Source of the DNA: an uncultured Bacilli bacterium
GTDB taxonomy: Bacteria; Bacillota_I; Bacilli_A; RF39; UBA660
Reading direction: 5' to 3'
NCBI GenBank assembly: GCA_934154785.1
Contig: CAKPGL010000003.1
Span: 1 to 64,000 of the forward strand
Length of the DNA stretch: 64,000 nt
Made by a program: the position numbers and the translations under genes
Part shown: positions 26,133-35,873 of the stretch, in pieces
How the letters are laid out: each line of letters opens with the position of its first letter
How positions within the stretch are numbered: position 1 is the first letter of the stretch
Notes under the pieces: generated by a model
Seen by the model: only the letters and a program-made list of their open reading frames with translations
Database searches by the model: none
What the model was told of the DNA's origin: nothing

Positions 26133-27148
26133 AAAGACTCCTCTTTCTTTCGTATATTTAGGGCAATGGCACCTAAAATCATAATTAAATAATATGTAAT
26201 AAAACGCCATAAAAGCATTAATGTAGTTAGTTTTCCACCAGTTAAGAAGTTTCCAAAGAAAGAAACAAAACCATATTCTAATCCTCCAGTACCACCAGGT
26301 AAAGGAATAAATGAACCCATTAAAAGGACATAAGCTGACGCTATGATACATTTAAATGCTCCAAAACTAGTATAATCACCTATACTATATAGTACAAATA
26401 GTGGTACTATATATTCTAAACATAAACCTACAAAATTAAGTAAGATTATTAATAGAAATTCTTTTTTATTTTTAAGTAATGAAGTAGTTCCGGCTTTTAC
26501 ATTTTTAACATATTCTTCATACATTTTGTTAGTTTTTTCTACATCTTTTACTAAGTGTAATTTTACTGCTATATTTATAACTTTACGATAAATAAAATTA
26601 TTGAATTTAGTAGTAAAAGAAACTAAAAATAGAAACACCGCTATACCAGTATTAATTAAAAAACCAATTAATACTAGAATTTTTAATCCTTCATTAGCAG
26701 TAAATAAATGTAATACATTATTAGCGCAAACCGCCATAATTCCCATCAAAACTAACGCTACTTGAAAAACAACAAAACTTTGTAAACAAATATTAGTACT
26801 ATCTAAAACACTAATACCACTAGATGTTAAAGAATAAACCTGATAAGGTTGTCCACCAGTAGAAGTTGGTGTAATAGTATCAAAAAATTTAGTTTTAAAT
26901 TTTAATTTAACTGTTTGCCATAAGGTATAATCTTTATTATATTTTTTTATTATTAAGTGCATGCTAACACTTGATAAAAAATAATAACCAAGTACACTAA
27001 TTACCGCAATTAAAAACCACCATATATTAGCATTTCTTAATTCCTGTACTACATCATCAAAATCGTTTCTTAAGGAAAAATATAAAACTACAATCGTTAA
27101 TAAAAGGACAATTAATAAACTTAATTTATTTTTGATTGTTTTTTTCAT
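26129..27148 (-). CDS. MprF-type flippase-like membrane protein
   Basis: This integral membrane protein of 339 residues has about eight TM helices and belongs to the family of the N-terminal flippase domain of MprF (lysylphosphatidylglycerol synthase TM region). TSTGGQPYQVYSL and FIPLPGGTGGLEYGF are the two conserved Gly-rich loops. There is no aminoacyltransferase domain. Coupled by ATGA overlap to the GT4 gene, it probably moves or supports the glycolipid made by it. Confidence 0.82.
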   Translation of the reverse strand: MKKTIKNKLSLLIVLLLTIVVLYFSLRNDFDDVVQELRNANIWWFLIAVISVLGYYFLSSVSMHLIIKKYNKDYTLWQTVKLKFKTKFFDTITPTSTGGQPYQVYSLTSSGISVLDSTNICLQSFVVFQVALVLMGIMAVCANNVLHLFTANEGLKILVLIGFLINTGIAVFLFLVSFTTKFNNFIYRKVINIAVKLHLVKDVEKTNKMYEEYVKNVKAGTTSLLKNKKEFLLIILLNFVGLCLEYIVPLFVLYSIGDYTSFGAFKCIIASAYVLLMGSFIPLPGGTGGLEYGFVSFFGNFLTGGKLTTLMLLWRFITYYLIMILGAIALNIRKKEESL

Positions 27149-27545
27149 TAACTTTAAAACTCAATAGCATATTTCCTTTTAAACGATTTACAATATATTC
27201 ATCAAAAAAATTAGTAGGTATTTCTTCATTTAAGTTTTCTTCCGCAATAGTAACTTTAGTCTTATAACCATATTCATTAAAATCTCTACTTAAAACATAA
27301 ACTAAATGACCAATAATCTTTTTAGCTTTATAAACTAATGCTAAATCAATTATAGGGAATTTAGTATCTTTAGTTATTTTTTCAGGTTCGTATAAAATTT
27401 TGGGATTATCATCAACAATTTCTATTAATCTATCACAAGTACGAGTATTCATACTTTCTAAATTTTGTACATATAAAGATAGTTGTACTTTATCTTCCAT
27501 ACTATCTTTGTTAATTCCTGATTTAATTTGACACTCACTTATCAT
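27126..27545 (-). CDS. Hypothetical protein in pgk operon
   Basis: A 139-residue soluble protein without signal or TM and without a family that I recognise. It contains alternating strand and helix segments (VQLSLYVQNLESMNTRTCDRLIEIV). It overlaps pgk by 11 bp upstream and the flippase gene by 23 bp downstream, with a GGGAGTAGGTG ribosome site, so it is translated as part of the operon. The role is unknown. Confidence 0.7.
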   Translation of the reverse strand: MISECQIKSGINKDSMEDKVQLSLYVQNLESMNTRTCDRLIEIVDDNPKILYEPEKITKDTKFPIIDLALVYKAKKIIGHLVYVLSRDFNEYGYKTKVTIAEENLNEEIPTNFFDEYIVNRLKGNMLLSFKVNEKNNQK

Positions 27546-28719
27546 CTATAACACCTACTCCCGGCAATATTTTTCCTTCTAATAATTCTAATGAAGCACC
27601 GCCACCGGTAGATACGTGAGTAAAACTATCTTTTAACCCAAACTTATTTACTGCAGCAGTAGTATCTCCACCACCAACAACAGTTATTTTATTTGAATCT
27701 GCTAAAATCTGCATAATTTTTTTAGTTCCATTTGCAAATTTTTCATTTTCAAACATTCCAAGAGGACCATTCCATATAATAGTATTACTCTCATCTATAT
27801 ATTGTTTAAATATTTTAACAGTTCCATTACCTATATCAAGCCCTATATCAGATGGTTTTACATCACTTAAAAAACATTCTTTAATAGTACCATTACCATC
27901 AATATTATCACAATATACACCATCTATTGGTAAAATAATTTTATCTGGATAAGTATCTAATATTCTTCTGCAAAAATCTAGGCTATCTTCATCAACAAGG
28001 GATTTTCCTACAGGTAGACCACTTGCTAATAAAAAACTATATGCCATTGCGCCACCAATTAAAATATAATCTGCTTTTTTTACTAAGTTTTCTATAACAC
28101 TTATTTTATCAGCAACTTTAGCGCCACCTAAAATAATTGTTAAAGGACGTTTAGGTTTATCAATAACTTCTGATAAATATTTTAATTCTTTTTCCATCAA
28201 TAAACCTATACCATTAGGTAAGTTAGATGCAATGCCAACATTAGAAGCATGAGAACGATGTGATGTGCCAAATGCATCATTTATAAATATATCACCTAAA
28301 GAAGCCCAATAACGTCCTAACTTTTTATCATTAGAACTTTCTAATTTTCCATTTAAATCTTCAAAGCGAGTATTTTCCATAAGTAATACTTCACCATTTT
28401 TTAAATTTAATATAGCTTGTTCTAACTTTTTACCTTGAGTTTCAGGAACAAAAATAACTTCTTTATTTAATAAATTACTAAGTTCTTTAGCGATAGGCTG
28501 TAAAGTATAAAGTTTTTTATCCGCTAATTCTTTAACTCTTCCTAAATGACTCATTAAAATAACTCTAGCACTATTTTTAATTGCGTACATTATAGTAGGC
28601 AAACTTTCAACAATACGATTATTATCCGTGATAACGCCATCTTTTATAGGTACATTTAAATCACACCTAATAATTACTTTTTTACCACGTAAATCAAAAT
28701 CTCTAATTGTCTTCTTCAT
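27535..28719 (-). CDS. pgk: Phosphoglycerate kinase
   Basis: Pgk makes ATP and 3-phosphoglycerate from 1,3-bisphosphoglycerate. The N-terminal GKKVIIRCDLNVPIKDG, SHLGR, and FGTSHRSHASNVG are substrate-binding signatures. ILGGAKVADKI and the C-terminal NGPLGMFENEKFANGT and VVGGGDTTAAV bind nucleotide. The 394 residues are normal. It heads an operon that mixes glycolysis (pgk, tpiA) with glycolipid genes. Strong AGGAGG site. Confidence 0.96.
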   Translation of the reverse strand: MKKTIRDFDLRGKKVIIRCDLNVPIKDGVITDNNRIVESLPTIMYAIKNSARVILMSHLGRVKELADKKLYTLQPIAKELSNLLNKEVIFVPETQGKKLEQAILNLKNGEVLLMENTRFEDLNGKLESSNDKKLGRYWASLGDIFINDAFGTSHRSHASNVGIASNLPNGIGLLMEKELKYLSEVIDKPKRPLTIILGGAKVADKISVIENLVKKADYILIGGAMAYSFLLASGLPVGKSLVDEDSLDFCRRILDTYPDKIILPIDGVYCDNIDGNGTIKECFLSDVKPSDIGLDIGNGTVKIFKQYIDESNTIIWNGPLGMFENEKFANGTKKIMQILADSNKITVVGGGDTTAAVNKFGLKDSFTHVSTGGGASLELLEGKILPGVGVIDDK

Positions 28720-28826
28720 ACTAACCTCCTATTATTTGTCCTATAAATAATTATAGGGAATATATCAAATAAAGTCAATAATACTAAAACTATTTAAGCT
28801 ATTAACAGGAACATACATATACATTA

Positions 28827-31298
28827 TTATACAAGTGGTTTATAATTATAATTTAAAATAATATTATTATCAAAATCATATTCTACAAGTAATGCACCAA
28901 GTTCATTTCCTTTATAACATAAAATTGAAATATAAGTTTTACCATCAATAATTAAAACATCACCAAAGTTTTTATAAAATACATATTTACCTAAACTATC
29001 ATCAAGTATTTTACTTATATTATAGTTATCACTAATTAGCAAGTTTAACTCCTCTTTATATTTAGAATTATAAAAGTCTTTACGATAATCGATTATACTT
29101 CTTAACATATATTTAAATTTACTATCATTCATAAAACCATTATCTTTTTTATATTTATATAAATCTATTAAAGCATCAACTATTAATATGGTATCACTAC
29201 CATTATAATTAATTTGAGTTTGATTAGATAATGCGTTAATTAATTTATCTGTATCATCATAACTATAACCAATATCTAACCATATCTTTTTAAAATATAT
29301 ATCACTTTCAAAAAACCATTTTTCTACTTCTTTGGAACCACAAATATATTCTAATGCTTCTAGTATCGTAGGAGCGGGACTATAAGCACTTATTTCACTT
29401 GTAAAGTATTTTCCCGAATAAGTTTCTGCACCTGATTCTGTTATAAAGTTAGAATCTATCCTAATTAAATCACAATTACTACTATATCCATTTTTTAAAA
29501 CATAATCGTCATTACATTTATAAATATTATACTTATTATTATGATGATTAAATGAGAAATCAACAAAATGCATAAGTTCATGATATAAAGTATTATTTGT
29601 TGTTTCTTTTAAACTTATTTTTACATCTGAATCATAGTATTCTCCCGCTACTCCAGGTCGTAAATTATCATTGATTTCAATATTTAACTTTTTTAATTCC
29701 TTTAAAAAGCCTAGTTCATCTAAATAATCTTTATTATCTACAATAACTTCAAACATATCCATTACTTGTTTTTTATACTGAAGTAATGAATTATTATTTT
29801 CTACTATATAAGCATATTTTTTAAATAATAAACTATTAGCTTCTATTTTATCTTTTATATTATTTAAATCATATTTACTAATTATTTGATCAATATCTAC
29901 ATCAATATCTTCTAAATAATCTATGTTTATTTCATTATTAGATCCTAATTTATAAATATAAGTGTTAAATAAAGTTTTAGCTACAATATAGTTATTATTT
30001 ATACTAATAGAATCATACAAGTTATTAGATACTTTTTTGCCATCTCTATATAATATTTTATTATAATTGTCATTTGTGACTTCACAGAAATTATTATAAG
30101 AGCAATTAGCATACTCAAAATTATCTGAAATATTATTTAATTTATCATCAGTAAAATATGATAAGTTTTCTTGTGTATCATAAACTTGATAATAACCAGA
30201 ATTTATATAATAAATTCCTTTATTATCTACTATTTCTTCACCCAACTTATTATATACTCTATAAGTAGATACACCATTTATATTATCATAATTATAAGAA
30301 CTAATATAATCACCTGTTTTACTAAATGTAGATGCTTCTAGTAATTTATTATTAATAAATAATATACTAGTTTTATTATTAGAACCAACTATAACATTAT
30401 CAAATAATTCTTCATAATAAAGCATACATTTATCTATAATTATATTGTTGTTTTTATCAACTAATTTACTACCAATATTACATGTATCTCTATACATATG
30501 ATAATTATCATTTATTTTAGTACCATTCTGATAAACATTATTTTTATAAATATACATAGTATCATTAGAAGTACTTATAATTAAATTTTCATCTATAGTA
30601 GCGTTTTCTATCAATACTGTTTTATCTACAGTATTAAAAATTTTATAACTATCACTATTATTAATAGCTACAAAAGTTATATTATTATCACTATTATTAA
30701 AGGTCATATAACTATCAAATTGGGGATATTCTTGTTTATTATTTAAATCAACCATTAAATTATATTTTTTATCGTTAAAAGTTAAAAACATAACATCATT
30801 AATAATATCTAAAGAAAAAGAATTGTTTTTTATAAATATTTGTTCTACAAAATAATCAGGTAAAGTATATATAACCTGCATATTATTATCATAGATTTTA
30901 TCATCTATTATTAAGTAATTAATAGTATTATTTGTGTTATAAACAGGTAAATTATAATTACCAGTTAGAATAGTATTACCATCTTTATCTATAACAGAAG
31001 TCTTATTACCAAAATTAATTATTATATATTTATCCTGAAATACTTCATAATTCTTAATTTTAGCATTATATTGATATACCACTTCTTTAGAAAAGTTATA
31101 CACAATAAAACTATCATCATTTGATTTAATATAAAAATCACTATATACAGAAATATCTGGATCATTTATAACAATTGTTTCATTTATGTTAAGTGGTTTT
31201 TCACTTTCCAAATTTTTAGGCATTATAAAATAAAAATATAAACTACTACCTAATAAAATTAAAATAACAAAACTAAATATAACATTTCTTTTTTTCAT
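28827..31298 (-). CDS. Membrane-anchored protein with HELMH metalloprotease motif
   Basis: An N-terminal TM or uncleaved signal (residues 5-25) precedes about 400 residues of short beta-rich units (IDKDGNTILTGNYN, DNNMQVIYTLPDYF) that resemble WG-type or propeller repeats. A helical region follows, then a catalytic-looking domain with NTLYHELMHFVDFSFN near residue 572. The HExxH zincin signature is complete, and downstream Glu residues (NFITESGAETYSG) are in the right place for a third ligand. I know no named family. It is 823 residues, secreted face outward, and single-gene. It lies directly downstream of the original rlmD locus before the island inserted. Confidence 0.7.
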   Translation of the reverse strand: MKKRNVIFSFVILILLGSSLYFYFIMPKNLESEKPLNINETIVINDPDISVYSDFYIKSNDDSFIVYNFSKEVVYQYNAKIKNYEVFQDKYIIINFGNKTSVIDKDGNTILTGNYNLPVYNTNNTINYLIIDDKIYDNNMQVIYTLPDYFVEQIFIKNNSFSLDIINDVMFLTFNDKKYNLMVDLNNKQEYPQFDSYMTFNNSDNNITFVAINNSDSYKIFNTVDKTVLIENATIDENLIISTSNDTMYIYKNNVYQNGTKINDNYHMYRDTCNIGSKLVDKNNNIIIDKCMLYYEELFDNVIVGSNNKTSILFINNKLLEASTFSKTGDYISSYNYDNINGVSTYRVYNKLGEEIVDNKGIYYINSGYYQVYDTQENLSYFTDDKLNNISDNFEYANCSYNNFCEVTNDNYNKILYRDGKKVSNNLYDSISINNNYIVAKTLFNTYIYKLGSNNEINIDYLEDIDVDIDQIISKYDLNNIKDKIEANSLLFKKYAYIVENNNSLLQYKKQVMDMFEVIVDNKDYLDELGFLKELKKLNIEINDNLRPGVAGEYYDSDVKISLKETTNNTLYHELMHFVDFSFNHHNNKYNIYKCNDDYVLKNGYSSNCDLIRIDSNFITESGAETYSGKYFTSEISAYSPAPTILEALEYICGSKEVEKWFFESDIYFKKIWLDIGYSYDDTDKLINALSNQTQINYNGSDTILIVDALIDLYKYKKDNGFMNDSKFKYMLRSIIDYRKDFYNSKYKEELNLLISDNYNISKILDDSLGKYVFYKNFGDVLIIDGKTYISILCYKGNELGALLVEYDFDNNIILNYNYKPLV

Positions 31299-31381
31299 AT
31301 AATTTTCTCCTATTATTTTAATATAAATATTATTTAGAGGTTTATTTATTAGAGGTACATTTACGTCACCATTATAGTTTT

Positions 31382-31440
31382 TTATTTTTCAAGATTTCTT
31401 CGACGTAATACCACCACACATTCAACATATGTTGAATTAA
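31382..31440 (-). pseudogene. Displaced 3' end of rlmD (att side of island)
   Basis: On the minus strand this stretch encodes NSTYVECVVVLRRRNLEK and a stop. That is the C-terminal signature of RlmD/RumA methyltransferases (HVECVVLL..). No rlmD body precedes it. The intact rlmD 12 kb away ends NTSHVECVCVLKLK. It is inferred to be the original chromosomal rlmD tail, cut off by the island. Confidence 0.7.
31415..31426. repeat. Att core repeat, distal end of rlmD island
   Basis: CACACATTCAAC here is identical to 43533-43544 inside the rlmD 3' end. It is embedded in a perfect 18-bp palindrome (31420-31437), as in serine-integrase half-site arrangements. Confidence 0.65.
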
Positions 31441-31627
31441 TATTATAAATAGTATAACCTTATAGTATATAATTATTACGTCTATCACATAACCCACATT
31501 TTATCAAATTAAACTTAATTTTATAAATAATTAACAACCTAGTTTATCTTTCGCTATACTTAATCCATACTTGTGCAATACATTCTTTGCAATTCCAACA
31601 TCATATTTATAAATTAATCCGTCGGGA
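31441..31627. other. Spacer between att core and recombinase gene
   Basis: No intact gene. On the minus strand a frame overlapping the recombinase end reads LEQPIWKNSPDGLIYKYDVGIAKNVL and on to DKLGC before a TAA at about 31532. It lacks a start and may be a leftover tail or chance. Confidence 0.4.
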
Positions 31628-33303
31628 CTATTTTTCCAGATTGGTTGTTCTAAATGACACGCTTTCTTTATTGTTAGTCTTACCTATTTCACATTTATAA
31701 TTAGAACCTATTTTCAAAATAAAATTAGTAACATTTTCATCTATATTACCATCTTTATCTATTTCTCCAATTATAATTTTATCCACTAAATTTTCAAATA
31801 AAACTTCATCAAATTCTTTTATATTTTTTTGTTCTTCAAATACTTTTTCAACAATATCTAGTTGTTTAATAATACTTTTTTTATTAAGGTTAGATGTTTC
31901 ATAATTACTTATATCAATATTTATCTTTTTTATTTTTTCATTTATTTCATTCTCCTTTGTAGTATAAGCATTTTTATTCACATAATCATCAAGTTTCATA
32001 TCAATCAAATTTGATAATCTCTTTTCTAATTGTTCTTTTTCTTGTTTTAAATTATTTAAAATATCTTTATTATTATCTTCATTTAAAATATTCTTAATAG
32101 CACCAAATAATTTATCTTTAGTCTTATGCTTTTCTTTAACTATATAATTATAAATTTGAATAAATATACTTTGTAAAATATTTTCATTGATAAATATTGA
32201 CTTACTACATTCCTCAATATTAGTTATTCTTTTAGAACAAGACCAATATATTTTTTGTGAACCATCTTTTCTTTTACCACTTGTTCTTCTAACAAAAGTA
32301 TTTCCACAAATACCACAATATATTTTACTACTAAATGGATACCTTTTACTAAATTTATTTCCGTGTTGTTTTCCCTCGGGTATCATTTCTTTACTTCTTT
32401 TAGAATAAATATCTTTTGCTTTATCCCAAACTTCACGAGTAATAATACCTTGATGATGATCTTTTGAGTAATACTTTTCTTTTTCTCCAAAATTAATTGC
32501 TTTTTTATGAGTTAACGGACTAATTGAATATGTTTTCTGATTTATTAAATCTACAACATATTTTTCATTCCTTATTATTTGCCTTACTGATGATGGATTC
32601 CAATTTCCACCACGATTAGTTTTAACCTTTTCTTCATTTAATTTTTTAGCTATGGTATATGAACCTATACCATTAACATACCAATTAAATATCTGTCTAA
32701 CTACTTCTGCTTGTTCTTCATTAATTTTTAATTCTTTAGTTTCTTTAATCCAATCATAACCAAAGCATTTAACATTACCAACAAACTCTCCACGTTTCAT
32801 CTTTGCCTTTAAAACAAGTTTAACATTCATAGATAGTGATTCACTTTCTGCTTGAGCAAAAGCACTATAAAGAGTTAAAAACATTTCATTATCTAAAAGT
32901 AAAGTATGAATATTTTCTTTTTCAAAATAAACATCGATATTATGATCACGAAGTAATCTCACATTATTTAAAGTATCTACCGTATTTCTAGCAAATCTTG
33001 AAATTGATTTTGCTATTATAATGTCTATCTTTCCACCTAAAGCATCATCTATTATTCTTTGAAATTCACATCTATTTTTAATTTGTGTCCCACTAATCCC
33101 CTCATCTGCGTATATTCCTACAAATTCCCATTCGGGATTAGTTTTAATATATTCGGAATAATGTTTTATTTGTGATTCATAACTTGTTAATTGTTCTTCA
33201 CTGTCTGTACTTACTCTTGCATAAGCACAAACTTTCTTTAATGTTTTTTAATGGATTTTTCTGTTGTTTTGAGATTAGCTGTAACAACCTCAACTTGTGC
33301 CAT
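31628..33303 (-). pseudogene. Large serine recombinase, frameshifted near the start
   Basis: From ATG 33303 (GAGAGG site) the frame reads MAQVEVVTANLKTTEKSIKK and then stops. One base shift restores KKVCAYARVSTDSEEQL with the catalytic Ser, ISRFARNTVDTL and the rest of the resolvase domain. The Recombinase domain (GFVGN-like, SYTIAKKLNEE, RNEKYVVDL), zinc ribbon (CGICGNTF ... CSKR) and coiled coil follow to 31628. The shift falls in a run of six A/T (33244-33249); seven would be in frame. The total would be about 555 residues, normal for the family. It is the likely integrase of the 12-kb island. Confidence 0.82.
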
Positions 33304-33361
33304 TTATACCTCTCTCTCATAATTTATTTTTTATTGAACTTGCAACACGTTCTCAATAAAT

Positions 33362-33390
33362 ATTATACTATTTTTTTATTATTTCGTAAA
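33362..33390 (-). promoter_or_regulatory. Promoter of the serine recombinase
   Basis: TTTACG (33385-33390) and TATAAT (33362-33367) on the minus strand with a 17-bp spacer, about 60 bp upstream of the ATG. Confidence 0.5.
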
Positions 33391-33421
33391 TTTATTAATA
33401 AAAACTTTGTATTTTTTTCTT

Positions 33422-33547
33422 TTAAAATATAATATTGTTTTCAGTAATTATATCTAATTTTAATAATTTTGATATTACTGATAAGTTAATTAATTTATCA
33501 ATTATACTATCTATTTCTAATTGTGTTAAATTTTTAGTATCTATAAT
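33422..33547 (-). CDS. Possible small SHOCT-like protein
   Basis: A frame of about 40 codons (IDTKNLTQLEIDSIIDKLINL ending in KLDIITENNIIF) follows a GGGGGAACT ribosome-site-like sequence but has only ATT as start. The tail resembles the short LxxLLxxGIITEEEF module found in small proteins beside recombinases. This is weak; the rest of 33548-33729 shows nothing. Confidence 0.25.
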   Translation of the reverse strand: MIDTKNLTQLEIDSIIDKLINLSVISKLLKLDIITENNIIF

Positions 33548-33729
33548 AGTTCCCCCTTTATTTTATATATTTAATAATTTTTAATTTGCTAATCTCAATC
33601 CTTTCCATTATCTATTTAAAATTTTTTAACAATTTTTCAAGTTTTATTTATTTCTCTTTTATAGTAAATAAATGTATCTTTTAAAACTCATGTATTCAAT
33701 TATTATATAATATGAAATCATTTAATATA

Positions 33730-33975
33730 TTAAATTTCTTTTTCATATTCTATTTCTTTTAATATTTCTTGATAAGTTATTTCTCTTGTGGTGGAATCAC
33801 AATTAAAATATAAAATATCTTCTGTTTTATCTACAACTTTAACTTTATTGCAACTATTTAAATAAATCTTAAATTCATTTATATTTATATTTTTCTTTAA
33901 ATAATCTAAAATATAAAATTGTTCTATTGTATCAACTCTATTTTTTGGAATATCTTCCTTGCTTAATTCTTTCAT
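33730..33975 (-). CDS. Small hypothetical protein, island cargo
   Basis: An 81-residue acidic protein (MKELSKEDIPKNRVDTIEQF ... EILKEIEYEKEI) with predicted helix-strand content, two Cys and no TM. The AAAGGAGA ribosome site is well spaced. It lies between the S66 peptidase operon and the recombinase, inside the island. No family recognised. Confidence 0.55.
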   Translation of the reverse strand: MKELSKEDIPKNRVDTIEQFYILDYLKKNININEFKIYLNSCNKVKVVDKTEDILYFNCDSTTREITYQEILKEIEYEKEI

Positions 33976-34006
33976 TACATTCTCCTTTCATTTAAATTTT
34001 AGAAAA

Positions 34007-34030
34007 CAAAAAAACTTGTATTATCTACAA
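34007..34030 (-). terminator. Rho-independent terminator upstream of small cargo gene
   Basis: CTTGT(n7)ACAAG followed by seven T on the minus strand. Confidence 0.6.
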
Positions 34031-34217
34031 GCAATTACTCTCATTTTTTGTGTTAGTTATTATTTTATTTTATATTACTATTTTAGGATTCATATAAATA
34101 GTCTCTTCTTTTTTTATTAAAACTATGTTAATGTATCCTCTTATTTAACCTCTCTTTCTATTAAAAATCCTTATTTTTTCACCTTTTTAACTTCAACAGG
34201 ATATGGGACTTGTACCA

Positions 34218-34253
34218 AATAAAAACAGAAAGCCTTTTTTATAAGCCTTCTGC
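34218..34253 (-). terminator. Terminator downstream of the S66 peptidase operon
   Basis: CAGAAGGC/GGCTTTCTG hairpin (one G-T pair) with TTTTTATTT on the minus strand. It could end the six-gene operon's transcript after the remnant at 34535. Confidence 0.5.
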
Positions 34254-34534
34254 TTTAATTTTTTTGGTGCAAATATTTTTTCACACTTGTGAAAAAGCAT
34301 ACATTTTACATACAAAGGTATGCTAAAAATTAATTATTCCCTTATTTTATAAGAAAAAAGGTATGCAAATAAGAAAAAAATAAACTTAAATAATCATCGA
34401 CATTAATTTGAATACAATTATTTCAAGTTTACCATATTATAACACCTTGCTTGTTTAATGCAAGTCTTTTTCATGTCAAATTCATGTTAATATGTGATAA
34501 GTTTAAGTTATTTTATGTAATTTTTGTTTATTTA
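34254..34534. other. Gene-free stretch with hairpins
   Basis: No credible gene. TTTTTCAC/GTGAAAAA (34276-34296) and AGCATAC/GTATGCT (34296-34324) form two adjacent hairpins, and GGTATGC recurs once more at about 34370. They may be terminator or element-end remnants. Confidence 0.4.
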
Positions 34535-34770
34535 TTATTTATTAGCAACAACTGTAGATAAATACTTATTTATACTTTCTTCATTAGGATCAAAATTTTT
34601 ATAAAGTTTCATTTCAAGTGTAGTCATTGTTGAATAATCATCTTTTGCAAATAACTTTATATTAATGTTATTTTCATTACATAATGTAATAAATTATCTT
34701 AAAGAAAAAGATATATTATTTAGTTTTTCTAATTCAGTAATATTATTAAAATTAATACAATCATCAAAAT
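34535..34770 (-). pseudogene. Remnant gene with in-frame stop
   Basis: A frame reads DDCINFNNITELEKLNNISFSLR, a TAA, then FITLCNENNINIKLFAKDDYSTM and on to INKYLSTVVANK and a stop at 34535. Codon use is coding-like across the stop, so this is a decayed C-terminal gene portion immediately after the S66 gene. Family not recognised. Confidence 0.5.
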
Positions 34771-34777
34771 AAAGTCA

Positions 34778-35869
34778 TTAATAAATTTTATGACTATAAG
34801 TTTTCTGTTTTTGGTTAATTTTAATTGTTTTATTATCAAAATCAATAGTAGCTAGTGCATCATAAGGAAGAATACATCTTGGATAAGAATGGCCAAAATT
34901 AACATTATATAATACTGGTGTACTTAAATCTGAAAATATATTTTTGTATACATTTCTATATTCTTCATAAAAAATTTCATTATATGGTTTGCCAATAATA
35001 ACTCCTTGTACTATTGATAATATTTTTCTTTTTTTAAACTCATTTAAAATTTTTTCCAATTTTTGCGGAGAAGTTTTTTCTTCTGATGTTTCCAAAAATA
35101 ATATTTTTTCTTTAAGTTCAGTTAAAGTAGGAATTAAATTATATTTCTCGTTTATCTTGTTTTCTTCACCATAACGCTCTCCTGTTAACAAATCATATAT
35201 TGTTTCAATACACCCTCCAAAAAGTTTTCCGCTCTTAATGCCCGAACCATTTAATAATTCAAAATGGTGGATTTCATCATATGAAATTCTTGAGACATTA
35301 ATAGCATTTTCACTATAATCTGTTCTATCTAAATACCAAATGGGACTTGATAATATTTCAAAGTTCTGATATTCATCAAAAAACGATAAAAAATATTCTT
35401 TAGTATAAGGAAGCATATCTTTATCTAATTCACAAATATCAACTAAAAATGCTGGTCCATAAAATGTTGATAATCCTATTTTATTAAACATCAAGTGATT
35501 AACCGTTGTATCAGAAAAGCCAGTAAATATTTTAGGATTTTTTCTTACCGCTGTTACAAACTCTTTGTCATTCATTAAAAATGGTATAGTTGTATAAGTA
35601 TCATCACCGCCTATAGCAGTTATTATCATTTTAATACTTTTATCCAAAAATGCCATTTTTAAATCAGCTGCTCTAGCCTCAGGATGTTCTTTTAAATATT
35701 CTATTCCTTTCATTGAATTTGGCATAAAAATTGGAATCAATCCCATCTCTTCCAGTCTTTTTAAGCCAATTTCTATTTCATGTCTTACTTGTTGTTCTCC
35801 AAGTATACCACTTGATAAACTTATTATAGCTACCTTATCGCCTTGTTTTATTCTATCAGGGAATATCAT
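34778..35869 (-). CDS. S66-family peptidase, MccF-like
   Basis: S66 serine peptidases include LD-carboxypeptidase and MccF, which splits aminoacyl-adenylate antibiotics such as processed microcin C. The layout is MIFPDRIKQGDKVAIISLSSG at the start, AIGGDDTY, the nucleophile in GFSDTT, the Glu in LFLETSEE and the His in NFGHS. The triad is complete. At 363 residues with a long insertion around residues 170-230 (SPIWYLDRTDY), it looks closer to MccF than to LdcA. The start at 35869 aligns with the partner domain of the upstream gene; TTG 35884 is the alternative. It is the last gene of the six-gene operon. Confidence 0.82.
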   Translation of the reverse strand: MIFPDRIKQGDKVAIISLSSGILGEQQVRHEIEIGLKRLEEMGLIPIFMPNSMKGIEYLKEHPEARAADLKMAFLDKSIKMIITAIGGDDTYTTIPFLMNDKEFVTAVRKNPKIFTGFSDTTVNHLMFNKIGLSTFYGPAFLVDICELDKDMLPYTKEYFLSFFDEYQNFEILSSPIWYLDRTDYSENAINVSRISYDEIHHFELLNGSGIKSGKLFGGCIETIYDLLTGERYGEENKINEKYNLIPTLTELKEKILFLETSEEKTSPQKLEKILNEFKKRKILSIVQGVIIGKPYNEIFYEEYRNVYKNIFSDLSTPVLYNVNFGHSYPRCILPYDALATIDFDNKTIKINQKQKTYSHKIY

Positions 35870-35873
35870 ATTC

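Noticed and set aside
24909..26351. N-terminal extension of the GT4 glycosyltransferase
   Set aside because: The extra 73 residues are a frame inside the flippase gene; the GT4 fold starts at MRIGLFTDTYPP with a good ribosome site.
31420..31437. 18-bp palindrome as a repressor operator
   Set aside because: It overlaps the att core and the displaced rlmD tail and no gene starts next to it; an att site is a better reading.
31628..31642. Similarity of the recombinase end (TNLEK) to the displaced rlmD tail (RNLEK) as a crossover site
   Set aside because: Only about 15 bp with two mismatches and no supporting structure; the 12-bp core at 31415 fits better.
33240..33260. Programmed -1 frameshift in the recombinase
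   Set aside because: The tract T-AAA-AAA-C gives poor re-pairing and no stimulatory stem is apparent; simple loss of one base explains it better.
34276..34380. Possible CRISPR-like short repeats (GGTATGC)
   Set aside because: Only three copies of a 7-mer, with irregular spacing, explained by hairpins; no cas genes.
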